From the NCBI RefSeq assembly GCF_048323695.1, contig NZ_JBLWFT010000001.1, positions 372,001 to 436,000 of the forward strand: DNA of 64,000 nt, read 5' to 3'. The position numbers and the translations under genes are program-made. This DNA comes from Aquisalimonas sp007126095. GTDB lineage: Bacteria > Pseudomonadota > Gammaproteobacteria > Nitrococcales > Aquisalimonadaceae. Positions 52,442-60,627 of the stretch are shown here, piece by piece. Every line of letters begins with the position of its first letter. Positions within the stretch are counted from its first letter, which is position 1. Under the pieces are notes generated by a model. That model saw nothing but the letters and a program-made list of their open reading frames with translations. It made no database searches and had not been told where the DNA came from.

Positions 52442-54469
52442 ATGCTTGATGACGATCAGGCCCGGGTCGTTGCGCACGACGATGGCCCTGCCGCGGTGCT
52501 CGCCGGTGCGGGCTCCGGCAAGACCCGCTGCACCACCGAGCGCGCCCGACGGCGGCTGACCACGGCGGGCATCGACGGCGATGGCATGGTATTGCTCACG
52601 TTCACCAACAAGGCCGCGGCGGAGATGCGCGAGCGCCTGCGGGCGTTGCTGCCGGACGGCGTGACGCTGCCCTGGATCGGCACCTTCCACAGTTTCGGCA
52701 ATCAGTTGCTGCGCCAGCACGGCAAGGCGATCGGGGTGCCGCGCAACGCCACCCTCATGGACGCCGATGATGCCGGAAGGATGCTGGATGCCCTGCTGGC
52801 CAGCCCCTTTCCGGACAAGACCCGCCGGCAGCAGCTCATGCGCGTGCAGGACGAGGCAACGGCCCTCGGGCTGGACGTGGTGGAGGATGCGCACGTCACG
52901 GAGCTGATGGCGCTGTGCGATGCACACGATCTGGGAAAGTCCGATGGCCGGCGCTTCCGCGAGGTGTTGCGGCGGTACGAGGCCGAGAAACGGCGGGCCG
53001 GGGTTCTCGACTTCTCGGACCTGATTCTCCTGCCGGCGCGGTTGCTGCGCCAGGAGCCGGAGATCCGGGATCAGCTGCGAGGCCGGCTCCGGGACGTCAC
53101 CGTGGACGAAGCCCAGGACACCGACGGTGGCCAGTTCCGCCTCCTGCAGTTGCTGGCGCCGGAGAGCCGGACCGTGATCCTGGTCGGCGATGACGATCAG
53201 GCCATCTACGAGTGGCGTCATGCACGGCCGGAGAACATGCGTGATTTCATCGACGACTATCAGGCCACGGTCTACCGCCTGGAGCGCAACTACCGCTCCA
53301 CGCCAGCCATCGTCACCGGTGGTGCGACCCTGGTGCGCAACAACGCCATGCGCCTGGAGAAGAACCCCTACGCGGTGCGCGGTGCGGGCGACCACCCGCT
53401 GCGACTCGTGGAATACGACGATGGTGATGCCATGGCCGACGGTGTGGCAGACCGGCTTTCGGTTGCCATCATGGGCGGGCGCAAGCCCGACGACATCGCC
53501 GTGCTGTATCGCAAGAACCGCCTGGCACGGACGCTGGAAGCGGCGCTGCTGCGGCGGAACATCCCCTACCGCATCAAGGCTGGTACCGATCTGCTCAGCT
53601 ATGCGGACGTCCGCATGATGCTGGCGGCCGGCCGCCTGGCAGCGAATCGGCGTGATATCCGGGCCCTGTCCCGGGTGGCCGATCTGATCCCCGGTCTCGG
53701 TGCCCGCGGTGTGGCCAGGCTGACCGAGGGGGAGGGGGATCCCCTGGCCCGGGCGGCCCGGCTCGCGCCCAAGGCGGCTCAGGCGGTGGAGCGGTTGGCG
53801 ACCGGTCTGGATCAGCTCTATCGCGGCGGCCCGGGTGGGTTGCTGGACTGGACCCAGAAGGACGGCCTGTTCCGCCACTGGCTGCGGCAACGGGCGCAGC
53901 GGTCATTGAAGTCGGGCCGCGCCGGTGGAGCCGAGGACCTGGAGCAGGCGCTGCGGCCCGCGCTGGGGCGCATGCGGGTGATTCAGCGGGCCATGGACAA
54001 GCGCCTCGGATCCCTGGATGCCGGCACAGCCCTGGAGGCCCAATGGGCCGCCGCGCTGGAGGTGGTGGCGGCTGGCACTGACGAGGCCGACAATGAAGAC
54101 GGCAAGGTGACGCTCTGCACCGTCCACGGGGCCAAGGGGCTGGAGTGGCCCGAGGTCCACCTGTTCGCTTTCTCCGAGGGGCTCATGCCCATGGAGCGTG
54201 ACGGAGAGGTGGAGAACCTGGCGGAAGAGCGGCGCCTTGCCTATGTGGCACTGACCCGCGCCCAGGATGCCGTGACCCTTCACCACGCCGACCGTCTGGA
54301 CATGGGGACCGGCAATGGCGCGGAGGACCGGGCCGTCTCCCGCTTCCTGCTGGAGCTGGGCAGCGAGGATGCCGTGGTTCGCACGGACCGGCGCAAGGGG
54401 CGGCCGAAAGAGCCGTCATCCGCGCCGGCGCGGGACTGGCTGGCGGAGATGCGCAAGGCCATCAACTGA
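52442..54469 (+). CDS. UvrD/Rep-family ATP-dependent DNA helicase
   Basis: 675 residues, superfamily 1A 3'-5' helicase. Walker A is AVLAGAGSGKTRCTTERARR near residue 20. Other motifs are VLLTFTNKAAAEMRER (Ia), VDEAQDTDGGQFRLLQ (II), LVGDDDQAIYEWRHA (III) and YRLERNYRSTPAI (IV). TVHGAKGLEWPEVHLFAFSE (V) and EERRLAYVALTRAQDAV (VI) complete the set. It is shorter than UvrD (720) and near Rep in size, but identity with either is not certain. Located 75 bases after the MrfB-like gene, so it may be part of the same repair transcript. Confidence 0.92.
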   Translation: MLDDDQARVVAHDDGPAAVLAGAGSGKTRCTTERARRRLTTAGIDGDGMVLLTFTNKAAAEMRERLRALLPDGVTLPWIGTFHSFGNQLLRQHGKAIGVPRNATLMDADDAGRMLDALLASPFPDKTRRQQLMRVQDEATALGLDVVEDAHVTELMALCDAHDLGKSDGRRFREVLRRYEAEKRRAGVLDFSDLILLPARLLRQEPEIRDQLRGRLRDVTVDEAQDTDGGQFRLLQLLAPESRTVILVGDDDQAIYEWRHARPENMRDFIDDYQATVYRLERNYRSTPAIVTGGATLVRNNAMRLEKNPYAVRGAGDHPLRLVEYDDGDAMADGVADRLSVAIMGGRKPDDIAVLYRKNRLARTLEAALLRRNIPYRIKAGTDLLSYADVRMMLAAGRLAANRRDIRALSRVADLIPGLGARGVARLTEGEGDPLARAARLAPKAAQAVERLATGLDQLYRGGPGGLLDWTQKDGLFRHWLRQRAQRSLKSGRAGGAEDLEQALRPALGRMRVIQRAMDKRLGSLDAGTALEAQWAAALEVVAAGTDEADNEDGKVTLCTVHGAKGLEWPEVHLFAFSEGLMPMERDGEVENLAEERRLAYVALTRAQDAVTLHHADRLDMGTGNGAEDRAVSRFLLELGSEDAVVRTDRRKGRPKEPSSAPARDWLAEMRKAIN

Positions 54470-54497
54470 CGCCGCGATCGCGGACGGAGCAGCGGTC

Positions 54498-55178
54498 ATG
54501 GAACCCATCGGCATCGTTCACAGCTGTTTCGACGAGCGCTTCGGCACACCACGCCAGCCCGGCCTCGTGCCCGCCGCCACGGCGGCGCTGGAGCTTCTGC
54601 CCCCGTTCGACGCGGCGGACATGCTGCGCGGGCTGGAGGCGTTTTCCCACGTCTGGATCATCTACCGTTTCCACGCCAACCAGCACGACCGCTGGTCGCC
54701 GACCGTGCGGCCGCCGCGGCTTGGCGGCAACACCCGCACCGGCGTGCTGGCGACCCGTTCACCCTTTCGTCCCAACCCGGTTGGCCTGTCGGTGGTGGAG
54801 CTGGAAGCAGTGATTACCGGCCCGGACTGGCGGGGTCTGAAGCTGCGTAACCACGACCTGGTCAATGGCACGCCCGTGCTGGACGTCAAACCGTATCTGC
54901 CATACTCCGACTGCGTCCCCGAGGCGGTGGCCCCTGAAGCGTTCGCCACCGGGGGAGGGCGACTGGAGGTGGCGTTCGTCGCCCATCTGCTGGACACGCC
55001 ACCCGCCAACGACGCCGGCTGGCGGCAACTGGTGGAACAGTCCCTTGCCAGCGACCCCAGGCCGGCCTATCGCGGGCACGGCCAGACCCGTGAGTACGGC
55101 GTCAGCATCGGCGGGTACAACGTGCGGTTCCGGGTCGGGGAGGATCGGCGGGTGCAGGTCGTGGCCATCGAACAGTGA
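54498..55178 (+). CDS. trmO: tRNA (N6-threonylcarbamoyladenosine(37)-N6)-methyltransferase TrmO
   Basis: TrmO methylates t6A37 in tRNA-Thr using S-adenosylmethionine. Start ATG 54498 (MEPIGIVHSCFDERFGTPRQ) with GGAG upstream, 226 residues. The TsaA/VirR fold motifs are RLGGNTRTGVLATRSPFRPN, PVGLSVVELEAV and LPYSDCVPEAV; the C-terminal extension with YRGHGQTREYGVSIGGYNVR is also family-typical. It follows the helicase by 28 bases. The longer frame to 54315 overlaps the helicase and is rejected. Confidence 0.95.
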   Translation: MEPIGIVHSCFDERFGTPRQPGLVPAATAALELLPPFDAADMLRGLEAFSHVWIIYRFHANQHDRWSPTVRPPRLGGNTRTGVLATRSPFRPNPVGLSVVELEAVITGPDWRGLKLRNHDLVNGTPVLDVKPYLPYSDCVPEAVAPEAFATGGGRLEVAFVAHLLDTPPANDAGWRQLVEQSLASDPRPAYRGHGQTREYGVSIGGYNVRFRVGEDRRVQVVAIEQ

Positions 55179-55182
55179 AACC

Positions 55183-55209
55183 GGCCCGCACCGAGTGATG
55201 GTGCGGGCC
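55183..55209. terminator. hairpin between convergent trmO and hypothetical gene
   Basis: GGCCCGCACC (55183-55192) pairs perfectly with GGTGCGGGCC (55200-55209) across a 7-base loop. It begins 4 bases after the trmO stop and ends 7 bases before the end of the convergent gene. No T-run is present, so termination may need Rho. Confidence 0.65.
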
Positions 55210-55216
55210 GCCGGTC

Positions 55217-55555
55217 TCAGCTGCGTTCGGTGACGTAGACCACGCTGATGCCGGAGTTTTCCAGGGCGTCCGCAATCGCGGTTCGAGAGGGTTGTTCACC
55301 GCTGCGCACGACGATACGGTTACCGTCTGCGTCGACGGATTGAAGAGACAGCCCGTCGATGTCCGCCAGGGGCTGAATACGTTTCCACGCAGGCCCGAAG
55401 CCGGAAGGGAGGCCGCGAACGACGATCTCGAAGGTCCGTTCCTCCAGTTCCTCCTCGGGACTGGCGTCCGGATCGTCGACGTCGGGAAATTCGGCCAGCG
55501 CCAGGCTGGATCCGGTCATCAGGACGATCAACAGCAGAACGCGTGGTGTTTTCAT
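55217..55555 (-). CDS. small secreted protein of unknown function (112 aa)
   Basis: Start ATG 55555 (MKTPRVLLLIVLMTGSSLAL), preceded by AAGGGG at six bases. It has a signal peptide, probably cut after Ala-Leu-Ala before EFPDVDDPD. The mature part is acidic and about 90 residues long, with a beta-alpha pattern (TFEIVVRGLPSGFGPAWKRI ... NRIVVRSGEQPSRTAIADAL ... ISVVYVTERS) that suggests a small ferredoxin-like fold. No family recognised. It is divergent from an MliC-like lipoprotein across 51 bases, so both products go to the envelope. Confidence 0.75.
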   Translation of the reverse strand: MKTPRVLLLIVLMTGSSLALAEFPDVDDPDASPEEELEERTFEIVVRGLPSGFGPAWKRIQPLADIDGLSLQSVDADGNRIVVRSGEQPSRTAIADALENSGISVVYVTERS

Positions 55556-55606
55556 GGCCATCCCCTTCTCGTTTAACGTCTGTTCATTTTCCATCATGGG
55601 GCTTGC

Positions 55607-56320
55607 ATGAACAAATCTTGTGGACCGGGCCGCGCGGCCTCGTGGGGCGTCGCGATCACCGTTGTGGTGTTGCTGGTGTCCGGGTGCGCCCGCGATGATG
55701 CCGACCCCCGTGGCACGGGTGAACGCGAAGCCCCCGAGCCGGCGCCGGGTGCGCCGGGGGTGCTGGTGAACGTCTTCGACTGCGCCGACGGTGAGCGCGT
55801 TGTCACGCGGGGTCGGGAAGGGGAGCGACTGGTCGTGCATCGTGCAGGGGAAACCTGGGACATGTGGGCCGTGGAAAACGCTGAGGACAGCTACGCGGCC
55901 GACGCCGGGCCGGTCTGGGAGCGTGACGGTGCGCAGGCGTACTGGGCCGGGCCTGAGGGCCGCCGAGTGCGCTGCGGCGAGACGCCGGCTGCCGTGGTCT
56001 GGGAGGAGGCCCGGTTGCGGGGCATCGACTACCGCGCCGAGGCCGGAGATCAGTCCTGGGAGCTGGAACTGCACGGTGACGCCCTGAGTTTCCGTCACCG
56101 CAGCCGGGACGGTGTGCTGCGCGTCGATGATGCTGAATGGAGCGATGATCGCGTACACCTCGAAAGCGGCGAGCCGGAGACCGGCGTCGCGCTGGAGCGG
56201 CTGGACCTGCCCTGCGATCACGGTGACGGGGTCGGCACCCTGGAGCAGGTGCGCATCACGGTGGAAGGCCGCCCGTTACAGGGGTGCGGTGGATTCCTCG
56301 ATGATGATCCGACGCCATAG
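55607..56320 (+). CDS. lipoprotein with MliC-like and COG3650-like domains
   Basis: 237 residues. The signal peptide ends in the lipobox LLVSGC, so it is a lipoprotein with Cys about residue 27. Residues 50-120 resemble the MliC lysozyme-inhibitor fold: VFDCADGERVVTR at the start, ENAEDSYAADAGPVWERDGA and a closing RRVRCGE. Residues 130-235 resemble the COG3650 region, with SWELELHGDALSFRHRSRDG and the ending TVEGRPLQGCGGFLDDD. I infer a periplasmic envelope protein that may bind lysozyme or another glycan-related protein. The match is by pattern only. Divergent from the small secreted protein. Confidence 0.78.
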   Translation: MNKSCGPGRAASWGVAITVVVLLVSGCARDDADPRGTGEREAPEPAPGAPGVLVNVFDCADGERVVTRGREGERLVVHRAGETWDMWAVENAEDSYAADAGPVWERDGAQAYWAGPEGRRVRCGETPAAVVWEEARLRGIDYRAEAGDQSWELELHGDALSFRHRSRDGVLRVDDAEWSDDRVHLESGEPETGVALERLDLPCDHGDGVGTLEQVRITVEGRPLQGCGGFLDDDPTP

Positions 56321-56331
56321 GGAGGCGTTGC

Positions 56332-56583
56332 ATGGAATGTCGACCGGGTTGCGGGGCGTGTTGCGTTGCGCCGTCCATTTCTTCCCCCATCCCCGGCATG
56401 CCGGATGGCAAGCCGGCAGGGGTGCCGTGCATCCATCTCACCGCTGACGCCCTGTGTGGATTGTTCGGTCAGCCGGAGCGGCCGGCCGTGTGCGAGCAGT
56501 TCAGCGCAACTCCGCCGCTGTGCGGCGAGAGCCGGGATGATGCGTTTGCCCGCCTTCGTGAACTGGAAGAAGCAACGGTGTGA
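56332..56583 (+). CDS. YkgJ-family cysteine cluster protein
   Basis: 83 residues with a cysteine pattern starting MECRPGCGACCVAPSIS, then GVPCIHL, LCGLFG, VCEQFSA and PLCGES. This is the CxxxCxxCC signature of the YkgJ/UPF0153 family, thought to bind zinc or an iron-sulfur cluster; the function is unknown. The GTG of tmcA begins inside its stop codon (GTGA), so translation of the two is coupled. Eleven bases after the lipoprotein gene. Confidence 0.9.
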   Translation: MECRPGCGACCVAPSISSPIPGMPDGKPAGVPCIHLTADALCGLFGQPERPAVCEQFSATPPLCGESRDDAFARLRELEEATV

Positions 56584-58811
56584 CAACACACACAGCCGAT
56601 CTGAACCCCCTGGGGCGGGCGCTTCAGGCCGATGCCGAGAGAGCCGGCTGGCGCCGCATGGTTGTGCTCAGCGGCACCCCCGCCTGGTGCCGGGACGCGG
56701 CACGGGATCTGCTGTCGGGGGCCTTCACCGATAACGCCACCGTCCTCTGGGCCGGCCGGGCGCCACCAGCCGGGACCGTGGCGGCTGCGCCTGACGGGCT
56801 CGGCCGCCATCTGGGGACGGAGATGCACGCCCTGGTGATCGACGCCTTCGACGGCCTGGACCCGGACGGACTTGGTGCCGGCGTCGGCACGGTGCGTGCC
56901 GGCGGGCTCGTGATCCTGCTGACGCCGCCGCTGGACTGCTGGCGGGGCTTTGACGATCCGCAACTGGCGCGCCTGGCCGTGGACGGTTACGACACCTCCG
57001 CCGTGGGCCGGCGCTTCACGGAGCGCCTCGCACGCATGCTCGCGGAAGACCCCACGGTGGTGCGTGTCCGCGAAGGCGGACCGGTGGCGGAGTGGCAGGC
57101 GCTGGAGGGCGCGCCGGGGCATCCCGGGGAGATTGATGACGTGGACTGCGTCAGTGCGGATCAGGAGCGCGCCGTGGAGACAGTCCTGCGTACCGCCACC
57201 GGCCACCGGCGTCGGCCGACGGTGCTCACCGCTGACCGGGGGCGCGGCAAATCCGCGGCGCTGGGGATTGCCGCAGGGCGCTTTCTGCAAGAGCGCGGCG
57301 GCACGGTGGTCGTCACGGCGCCGCAGCGTGGCGCGGTGGATGCAGTGCTGCACCACGCCGCACGGGTGCTGCAGACGGCCCCGGAGCGCGCCGAGGTCCA
57401 CGCTCCGAACGGCGGGGTGCTCCGCTTCATGATGCCGGACGAGCTGGCGCGCAGCCGGGAGTCGCCTGGCCTGGTCCTGGTGGACGAGGCCGCGGCACTG
57501 CCCCCGCACCGCCTCGGTCAGCTGCTGCGCGAGCACAGCCGCATCGTTTTTGCGACCACGGTGCACGGATACGAAGGGAGTGGCCGCGGCTTCGTGCTGC
57601 GGTTTCAGCCCGTACTCGACGCGGAGACACCGCGCTGGCGCCACGTGCCTCTGGCGGCCCCGGTGCGTTGGCGCCAGGGCTGCCCGGTGGAGACGCTGCT
57701 GTTCCGCATGCTGCTGCTGGATGCGGAGCTGCCCGGTATCGATGACGCGGCGACCGCGTCTGATCCGGTCGTCGTCCGGACGCTGGATCGGGACGCTCTG
57801 GCCACCGATGAGCCGCTGCTGCGGGACGTCTTCGGGCTGTTGGTTCACGCGCACTACCGGACCCGGCCTCTGGATTTGCGTAATCTGCTGGACGGCCCGA
57901 ATCTGCAGGTCCATCTCCTGTGGCGTGGCCCCGACCTGGCCGGTGTGGCCATGGTCGCCGACGAGGGTGGGTTCGAGCCGGCTGTTGCACGTGCCATCTG
58001 GGCCGGTGATCGCCGCCCCCGCGGGCATTTGCTGCCGCAGGGGCTGGCCGCCCATGTCGGCGTGCGTCAGGGGGCGGCATGCCGCGCGGCGCGGGTGATG
58101 CGGGTTGCGGTTCATCCACGGCTGCAGCGGCAAGGGCTCGGGCTGCGGCTGATGGAGCACATTACCGAGGCCGCCCGCGGCGCCGGGCACGACGTGCTGG
58201 GCGCCAGCTTCGGCGCCACCACTGGACTACTGGCGTTCTGGTGGCGTGCGGGCTGCGAGCCACTCCGGCTCGGCGTGCGCCGGGATGCCGCGAGCGGCAC
58301 GCACTCGGCGCTGGTGGTGAAAGCCCTGACCGGCCACGGTGGCGACCTGATCGCGGAGGGGCGCAGTCTGTTCGCGCGCGACCTCCCGGCGCAGCTTGCC
58401 GATCCGCTGCAGCAGGTGGAACCGGAGCTGGCGCTGGCGCTCCTGGCCGGCCTGGCCGTCCCGCAACCCGATGAGCGGGACTGGCTGGACGCCGTGGGGT
58501 TCGCCCATGGGCACCGGGCCTACGAGGTCGCCATCGGCGCGCTGCGCCCGATTGCCCTGGCGGCACTGACCGGCCGCTCCGTGAACGAATGGCTGCCTGC
58601 GCAGGAGTGCCACGTACTGATGGTACGCCTGATTCAACAGCGCCCGTGGGCGGAGGCTGCGGCCGTAACCGGCTTGTCCGGGCGTCCGGCCGTTGTCGCT
58701 GCGCTTCGCGCCGGCCTGCGGACGATCATCGCGCACCAGGCGCCGGAAGCGGCCCGGCGCCTGGTGCAGGAGCACTACCCGAGTTCCAGCACCACATTGC
58801 CCACCACCTGA
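56580..58811 (+). CDS. tmcA: tRNA(Met) cytidine acetyltransferase TmcA
   Basis: Acetylates C34 of elongator tRNA-Met with acetyl-CoA and ATP. It starts with GTG at 56580, overlapping the YkgJ stop by 4 bases. 743 residues, longer than the 671 of E. coli. An N-terminal DUF1726 domain (to about residue 190) is followed by an RNA-helicase domain with Walker A TADRGRGKSAALGIAAGRF and Walker B VLVDEAAALPPH. The GNAT domain has VAVHPRLQRQGLGLRLMEHI. The C-terminal tRNA-binding helices follow. Its end overlaps the convergent dehydrogenase gene by 37 bases. Confidence 0.95.
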   Translation: MTTHTADLNPLGRALQADAERAGWRRMVVLSGTPAWCRDAARDLLSGAFTDNATVLWAGRAPPAGTVAAAPDGLGRHLGTEMHALVIDAFDGLDPDGLGAGVGTVRAGGLVILLTPPLDCWRGFDDPQLARLAVDGYDTSAVGRRFTERLARMLAEDPTVVRVREGGPVAEWQALEGAPGHPGEIDDVDCVSADQERAVETVLRTATGHRRRPTVLTADRGRGKSAALGIAAGRFLQERGGTVVVTAPQRGAVDAVLHHAARVLQTAPERAEVHAPNGGVLRFMMPDELARSRESPGLVLVDEAAALPPHRLGQLLREHSRIVFATTVHGYEGSGRGFVLRFQPVLDAETPRWRHVPLAAPVRWRQGCPVETLLFRMLLLDAELPGIDDAATASDPVVVRTLDRDALATDEPLLRDVFGLLVHAHYRTRPLDLRNLLDGPNLQVHLLWRGPDLAGVAMVADEGGFEPAVARAIWAGDRRPRGHLLPQGLAAHVGVRQGAACRAARVMRVAVHPRLQRQGLGLRLMEHITEAARGAGHDVLGASFGATTGLLAFWWRAGCEPLRLGVRRDAASGTHSALVVKALTGHGGDLIAEGRSLFARDLPAQLADPLQQVEPELALALLAGLAVPQPDERDWLDAVGFAHGHRAYEVAIGALRPIALAALTGRSVNEWLPAQECHVLMVRLIQQRPWAEAAAVTGLSGRPAVVAALRAGLRTIIAHQAPEAARRLVQEHYPSSSTTLPTT

Positions 58812-59761
58812 CCCTGCTCCACAAGGGCGTGGGCTTCGGCGATCTGCTCCAATGGCCGGCGCTCGGCCACCCGGTGGCGCAGGGCATCCCGCTGCAGCAG
58901 TTCCATGACGCCGTCAATGGCGGCCCGGTGGTCGGCCTCGGGGAGGTTGTAGACGATGAAGAACTGCAGCAGCACGTTCTTCAGGATTGACGGGAAGAAG
59001 GGCAGGGTGACCTCGCCCGCGCTGGCACCGTAGGCAACGATCAGGCCGTTCGGGCGCAGCGCGGCCACGTCCACCGCCGCGTTGGCGGCAAACTCCAGCT
59101 CGACGATCCGGTCGGCGCCCTGGTCCCCGGTCAGGGCCATGACCCGCTGCGCCACGTCCTCCTCGCGGTAGTTGATCACCTCGTCGGCGCCCGCTTCGCG
59201 GGCGACCGCTGCCTTCTCCGCGGAACTCACCGTGGTCATGATTCTGGCGGCACCTGCCTGCCGTGCCATCTGGATGGCATACCAGGATACGGCGCCGGCG
59301 CCGCCGGCGATCAGCACGGACTGACCCCGCACGCCGCCATGGCAGTTGACCGCGTGAAATGCCGTAAGCGCCGGGATGCCGAGGCAGGCTCCGGCAGCCA
59401 TGTCCACGTTCTCGGGGAGCGTGACCACCTGACGCTCCGGCAGCACCACATAGTCCGCCGCAGTCCCGTCGGGCCGGCCCCACGCCGCATTCCAAACCCA
59501 CACGCGTTGGCCTGCCGTGTGCGCGGTGACATCGCTGCCTACGGCGTCGACAACGCCGGCCCCGTCGCTGTGCGGGATGATGCGCGGGAATGGCAGGTCC
59601 CGGCTGCGCGCCCCGGCCCGGGTCTTCACGTCGGACGGGTTGACCCCGCTGGTGTGCAGGCGGACACGGACTTCGCCGGGTCCGGGTTCGGGCGTCGGGA
59701 TGTCGGAGACGGTCAGGACATCGGCGGCGGGGCCGACACGTTCGTAGTGGGCAGCTCGCAT
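58775..59761 (-). CDS. NADPH:quinone oxidoreductase-like zinc-independent alcohol dehydrogenase
   Basis: 328 residues from ATG 59761 (MRAAHYERVGPAADVLTVSD). MDR superfamily, with the GroES-like N-terminal half (GVNPSDVKTRAGARSRDLPF) and the NADPH Rossmann motif VLIAGGAGAVSWYAIQMARQ, where AGGAGAV replaces the common AxxGGVG. The catalytic zinc ligands of alcohol dehydrogenases are missing, so it belongs to the QOR/zeta-crystallin group. It probably reduces quinones or reactive carbonyls; the exact substrate is unknown. It follows the HAD gene by 25 bases on the same strand. Confidence 0.88.
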   Translation of the reverse strand: MRAAHYERVGPAADVLTVSDIPTPEPGPGEVRVRLHTSGVNPSDVKTRAGARSRDLPFPRIIPHSDGAGVVDAVGSDVTAHTAGQRVWVWNAAWGRPDGTAADYVVLPERQVVTLPENVDMAAGACLGIPALTAFHAVNCHGGVRGQSVLIAGGAGAVSWYAIQMARQAGAARIMTTVSSAEKAAVAREAGADEVINYREEDVAQRVMALTGDQGADRIVELEFAANAAVDVAALRPNGLIVAYGASAGEVTLPFFPSILKNVLLQFFIVYNLPEADHRAAIDGVMELLQRDALRHRVAERRPLEQIAEAHALVEQGQVVGNVVLELG

Positions 59762-59786
59762 GGAACGGCTCTCCTGGCTGTTGTCG

Positions 59787-60470
59787 TTATGTGTCAGGTT
59801 CCAGGTCCGTGGCGATGATGGCGGTTGCGACCTCGTCCATGGTCGCGCCGATGATATCCGGCTGGTCGAACAGCGGATCCCATACCTGCCCGGGGCGGGC
59901 CAGGAATGCACCGGCCCAGCCGGCGTTCATGGCACCGGCAATGTCCCAGGCGTGGGCGGCCACGAGCCGCATATCCTGCGCCGTGGCAAGCATGCTGCGT
60001 GCTGCCGTGTTATAGACTTCGGGGGCGGGTTTGAGCGTCTGCGCCATGTCGACGCTCATGATCTCCTCGAAGAAGTCGCTCAGCCCAGCGTAGTCGATCT
60101 GCGCCCGGGCAGCCTGGGGGGTGGAGTTCGTCAGGGCGACCATGCGCAGCCCGGCGTCGCGCATGCGCTGGAGCGCCGGCGCCACGTCGGCGTACGGGGG
60201 CAGCGAGCGCATGCCGCCGGCAATGGCGTCACGGTCCTTCTGTGACAGGGACACACCGTAGCGCTCGGCGGTCTGGCTCATGGCGCCTGCCGCTATTGCC
60301 GAGAAGTCGTGGTAACGGCCCAGTATGGTGGTGGTCATGGCGCTCTGAAGGACCTGGCTGAACCACGTCTCCCGCGCCCGGGCAGTGCCGAAGATCCGCT
60401 CGAAGACGGGGTCGAGGCTGCCCAGATCCAGCAAGGTTTCGTTCACGTCGAAGGCAATGATGCGGCTCAT
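59787..60470 (-). CDS. haloacid dehalogenase type II (L-2-haloacid dehalogenase-like HAD)
   Basis: 227 residues from ATG 60470 (MSRIIAFDVNETLLDLGSLD). HAD superfamily: the nucleophile Asp is in FDVNETL, motif II is MVALTNSTPQAARAQ, the Lys is in AQTLKPAPEVYNTAA and motif III is AAHAWDIAGAMNAGWAGAFL. The AHxWDxxGAxxAG form is diagnostic of the type II dehalogenase group, which hydrolyses 2-haloacids, but many such proteins have other phosphatase roles. Between the YeeE/YedE and quinone-oxidoreductase genes, all on one strand. Confidence 0.9.
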   Translation of the reverse strand: MSRIIAFDVNETLLDLGSLDPVFERIFGTARARETWFSQVLQSAMTTTILGRYHDFSAIAAGAMSQTAERYGVSLSQKDRDAIAGGMRSLPPYADVAPALQRMRDAGLRMVALTNSTPQAARAQIDYAGLSDFFEEIMSVDMAQTLKPAPEVYNTAARSMLATAQDMRLVAAHAWDIAGAMNAGWAGAFLARPGQVWDPLFDQPDIIGATMDEVATAIIATDLEPDT

Positions 60471-60589
60471 GCTTCTCCCCCTGGTTTTTGTCGGCCGGGA
60501 CGCGGCCTGCACTGGATGGTAACAGCATGGTGATCTGGCGTGGCAGAACGCAGAGGCGATAACGGCAGGAGGAGGGGGGGACGGCGGGG

Positions 60590-60611
60590 ACCAGGCAGAC
60601 GATTGCCTGGT
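60590..60611 (-). terminator. hairpin downstream of the YeeE/YedE gene
   Basis: ACCAGGCA (60590-60597) pairs with TGCCTGGT (60604-60611) around a 6-base loop, 17 bases after the transporter stop. No T-run follows, so its terminator role is doubtful. Confidence 0.35.
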
Positions 60612-60627
60612 TCCCGCCGCAGTATGA

